Source: an uncultured Dorea sp. (GTDB lineage: Bacteria; Bacillota; Clostridia; Lachnospirales; Lachnospiraceae). Taken from it: a DNA stretch of 50,936 nucleotides. Below, in pieces: positions 50,696 through 50,936 of the stretch (within the stretch, counting starts at the first letter, position 1; each line of letters starts with the position of its first letter). Under the pieces are notes generated by a model, which saw only the letters and a list, made by a program, of their open reading frames with translations, had not been told where the DNA came from and did no database searches. The stretch lies in contig URTM01000019.1 of assembly GCA_900550865.1 (NCBI GenBank), positions 1 to 50,936 of the forward strand, given 5' to 3'. The translations under genes were made by a program, and so were the position numbers.

Positions 50696-50936
<241 letters not shown>

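Overview
The window reads as a chromosomal segment of a gut Firmicute of the Lachnospiraceae (Dorea / Mediterraneibacter / Ruminococcus torques-like). This rests on protein style (glutamate synthase pair next to rpsB, NCS2 permease plus selenium-hydroxylase maturation genes, a CptIN-type toxin-antitoxin locus, DUF6472 mini-protein), AGGAGG ribosome binding sites and moderate GC. No tRNA, rRNA or CRISPR array was recognised. Family names come from reading the translations, not from a database search.

1-4.6 kb is a decayed accessory block. It holds an AT-rich string of remnants (Abi-like HEPN protein, N-terminal half of a tyrosine recombinase, tail of a DUF6414-like gene), then one intact-looking small system, a type III toxin-antitoxin locus whose RNA antitoxin is two 45-nt pseudoknot-type repeats followed by a terminator. 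Next is a mosaic of broken insertion sequences (IS21 istB plus istA tail, IS66 tnpA/tnpB pieces, C-terminal part of an IS1634/IS4-type transposase). From 4.6 to 7.5 kb come an aldo/keto reductase, a hydrolase stump and pepD.

7.7-13.6 kb couples a purine (xanthine/urate-type) permease to yqeC and a yqeB-mocA fusion, maturation factors of selenium-dependent molybdenum hydroxylases, followed by two rRNA methyltransferases (an RsmH paralogue and RlmD) in overlapping frames. 13.7-17.8 kb carries a YdjI/YdjG/YdjH-like membrane module (SPFH protein with zinc ribbons, zinc-ribbon membrane protein, TPM-domain protein) and a cytidylate-kinase-like protein. 17.9-29 kb is mixed metabolism: FocA-type channel, DUF6472, bioB with a BirA-like operator, a 1207-residue ABC ATPase-permease with helical repeats in its ectodomain, butanol-type alcohol dehydrogenase, YoaK, an acyl-CoA ligase and a GNAT acetyltransferase.

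29-38 kb is a complete-looking molybdate uptake and late Moco operon: a candidate Moco riboswitch, two tandem 44-bp hairpin repeats and a terminator abutting the first start codon, then mobA-mobB fusion, a MoeA-like molybdopterin-binding protein, moeA, moaC, moaA, MOSC-mogA fusion, modA, modB and modC. moaD and moaE are not in the window. With the yqeB/yqeC block this suggests a cell that imports purines and molybdate to feed selenium/molybdenum hydroxylases encoded elsewhere.

38-50.9 kb is core: nfo, a trmO-dus fusion, an XRE-cupin regulator, ProX-type deacylase, CPBP protease, gltB-gltD, an NlpC/P60 cell-wall hydrolase and the start of rpsB behind a structured leader. A short imperfect hairpin repeat recurs in at least five intergenic places.
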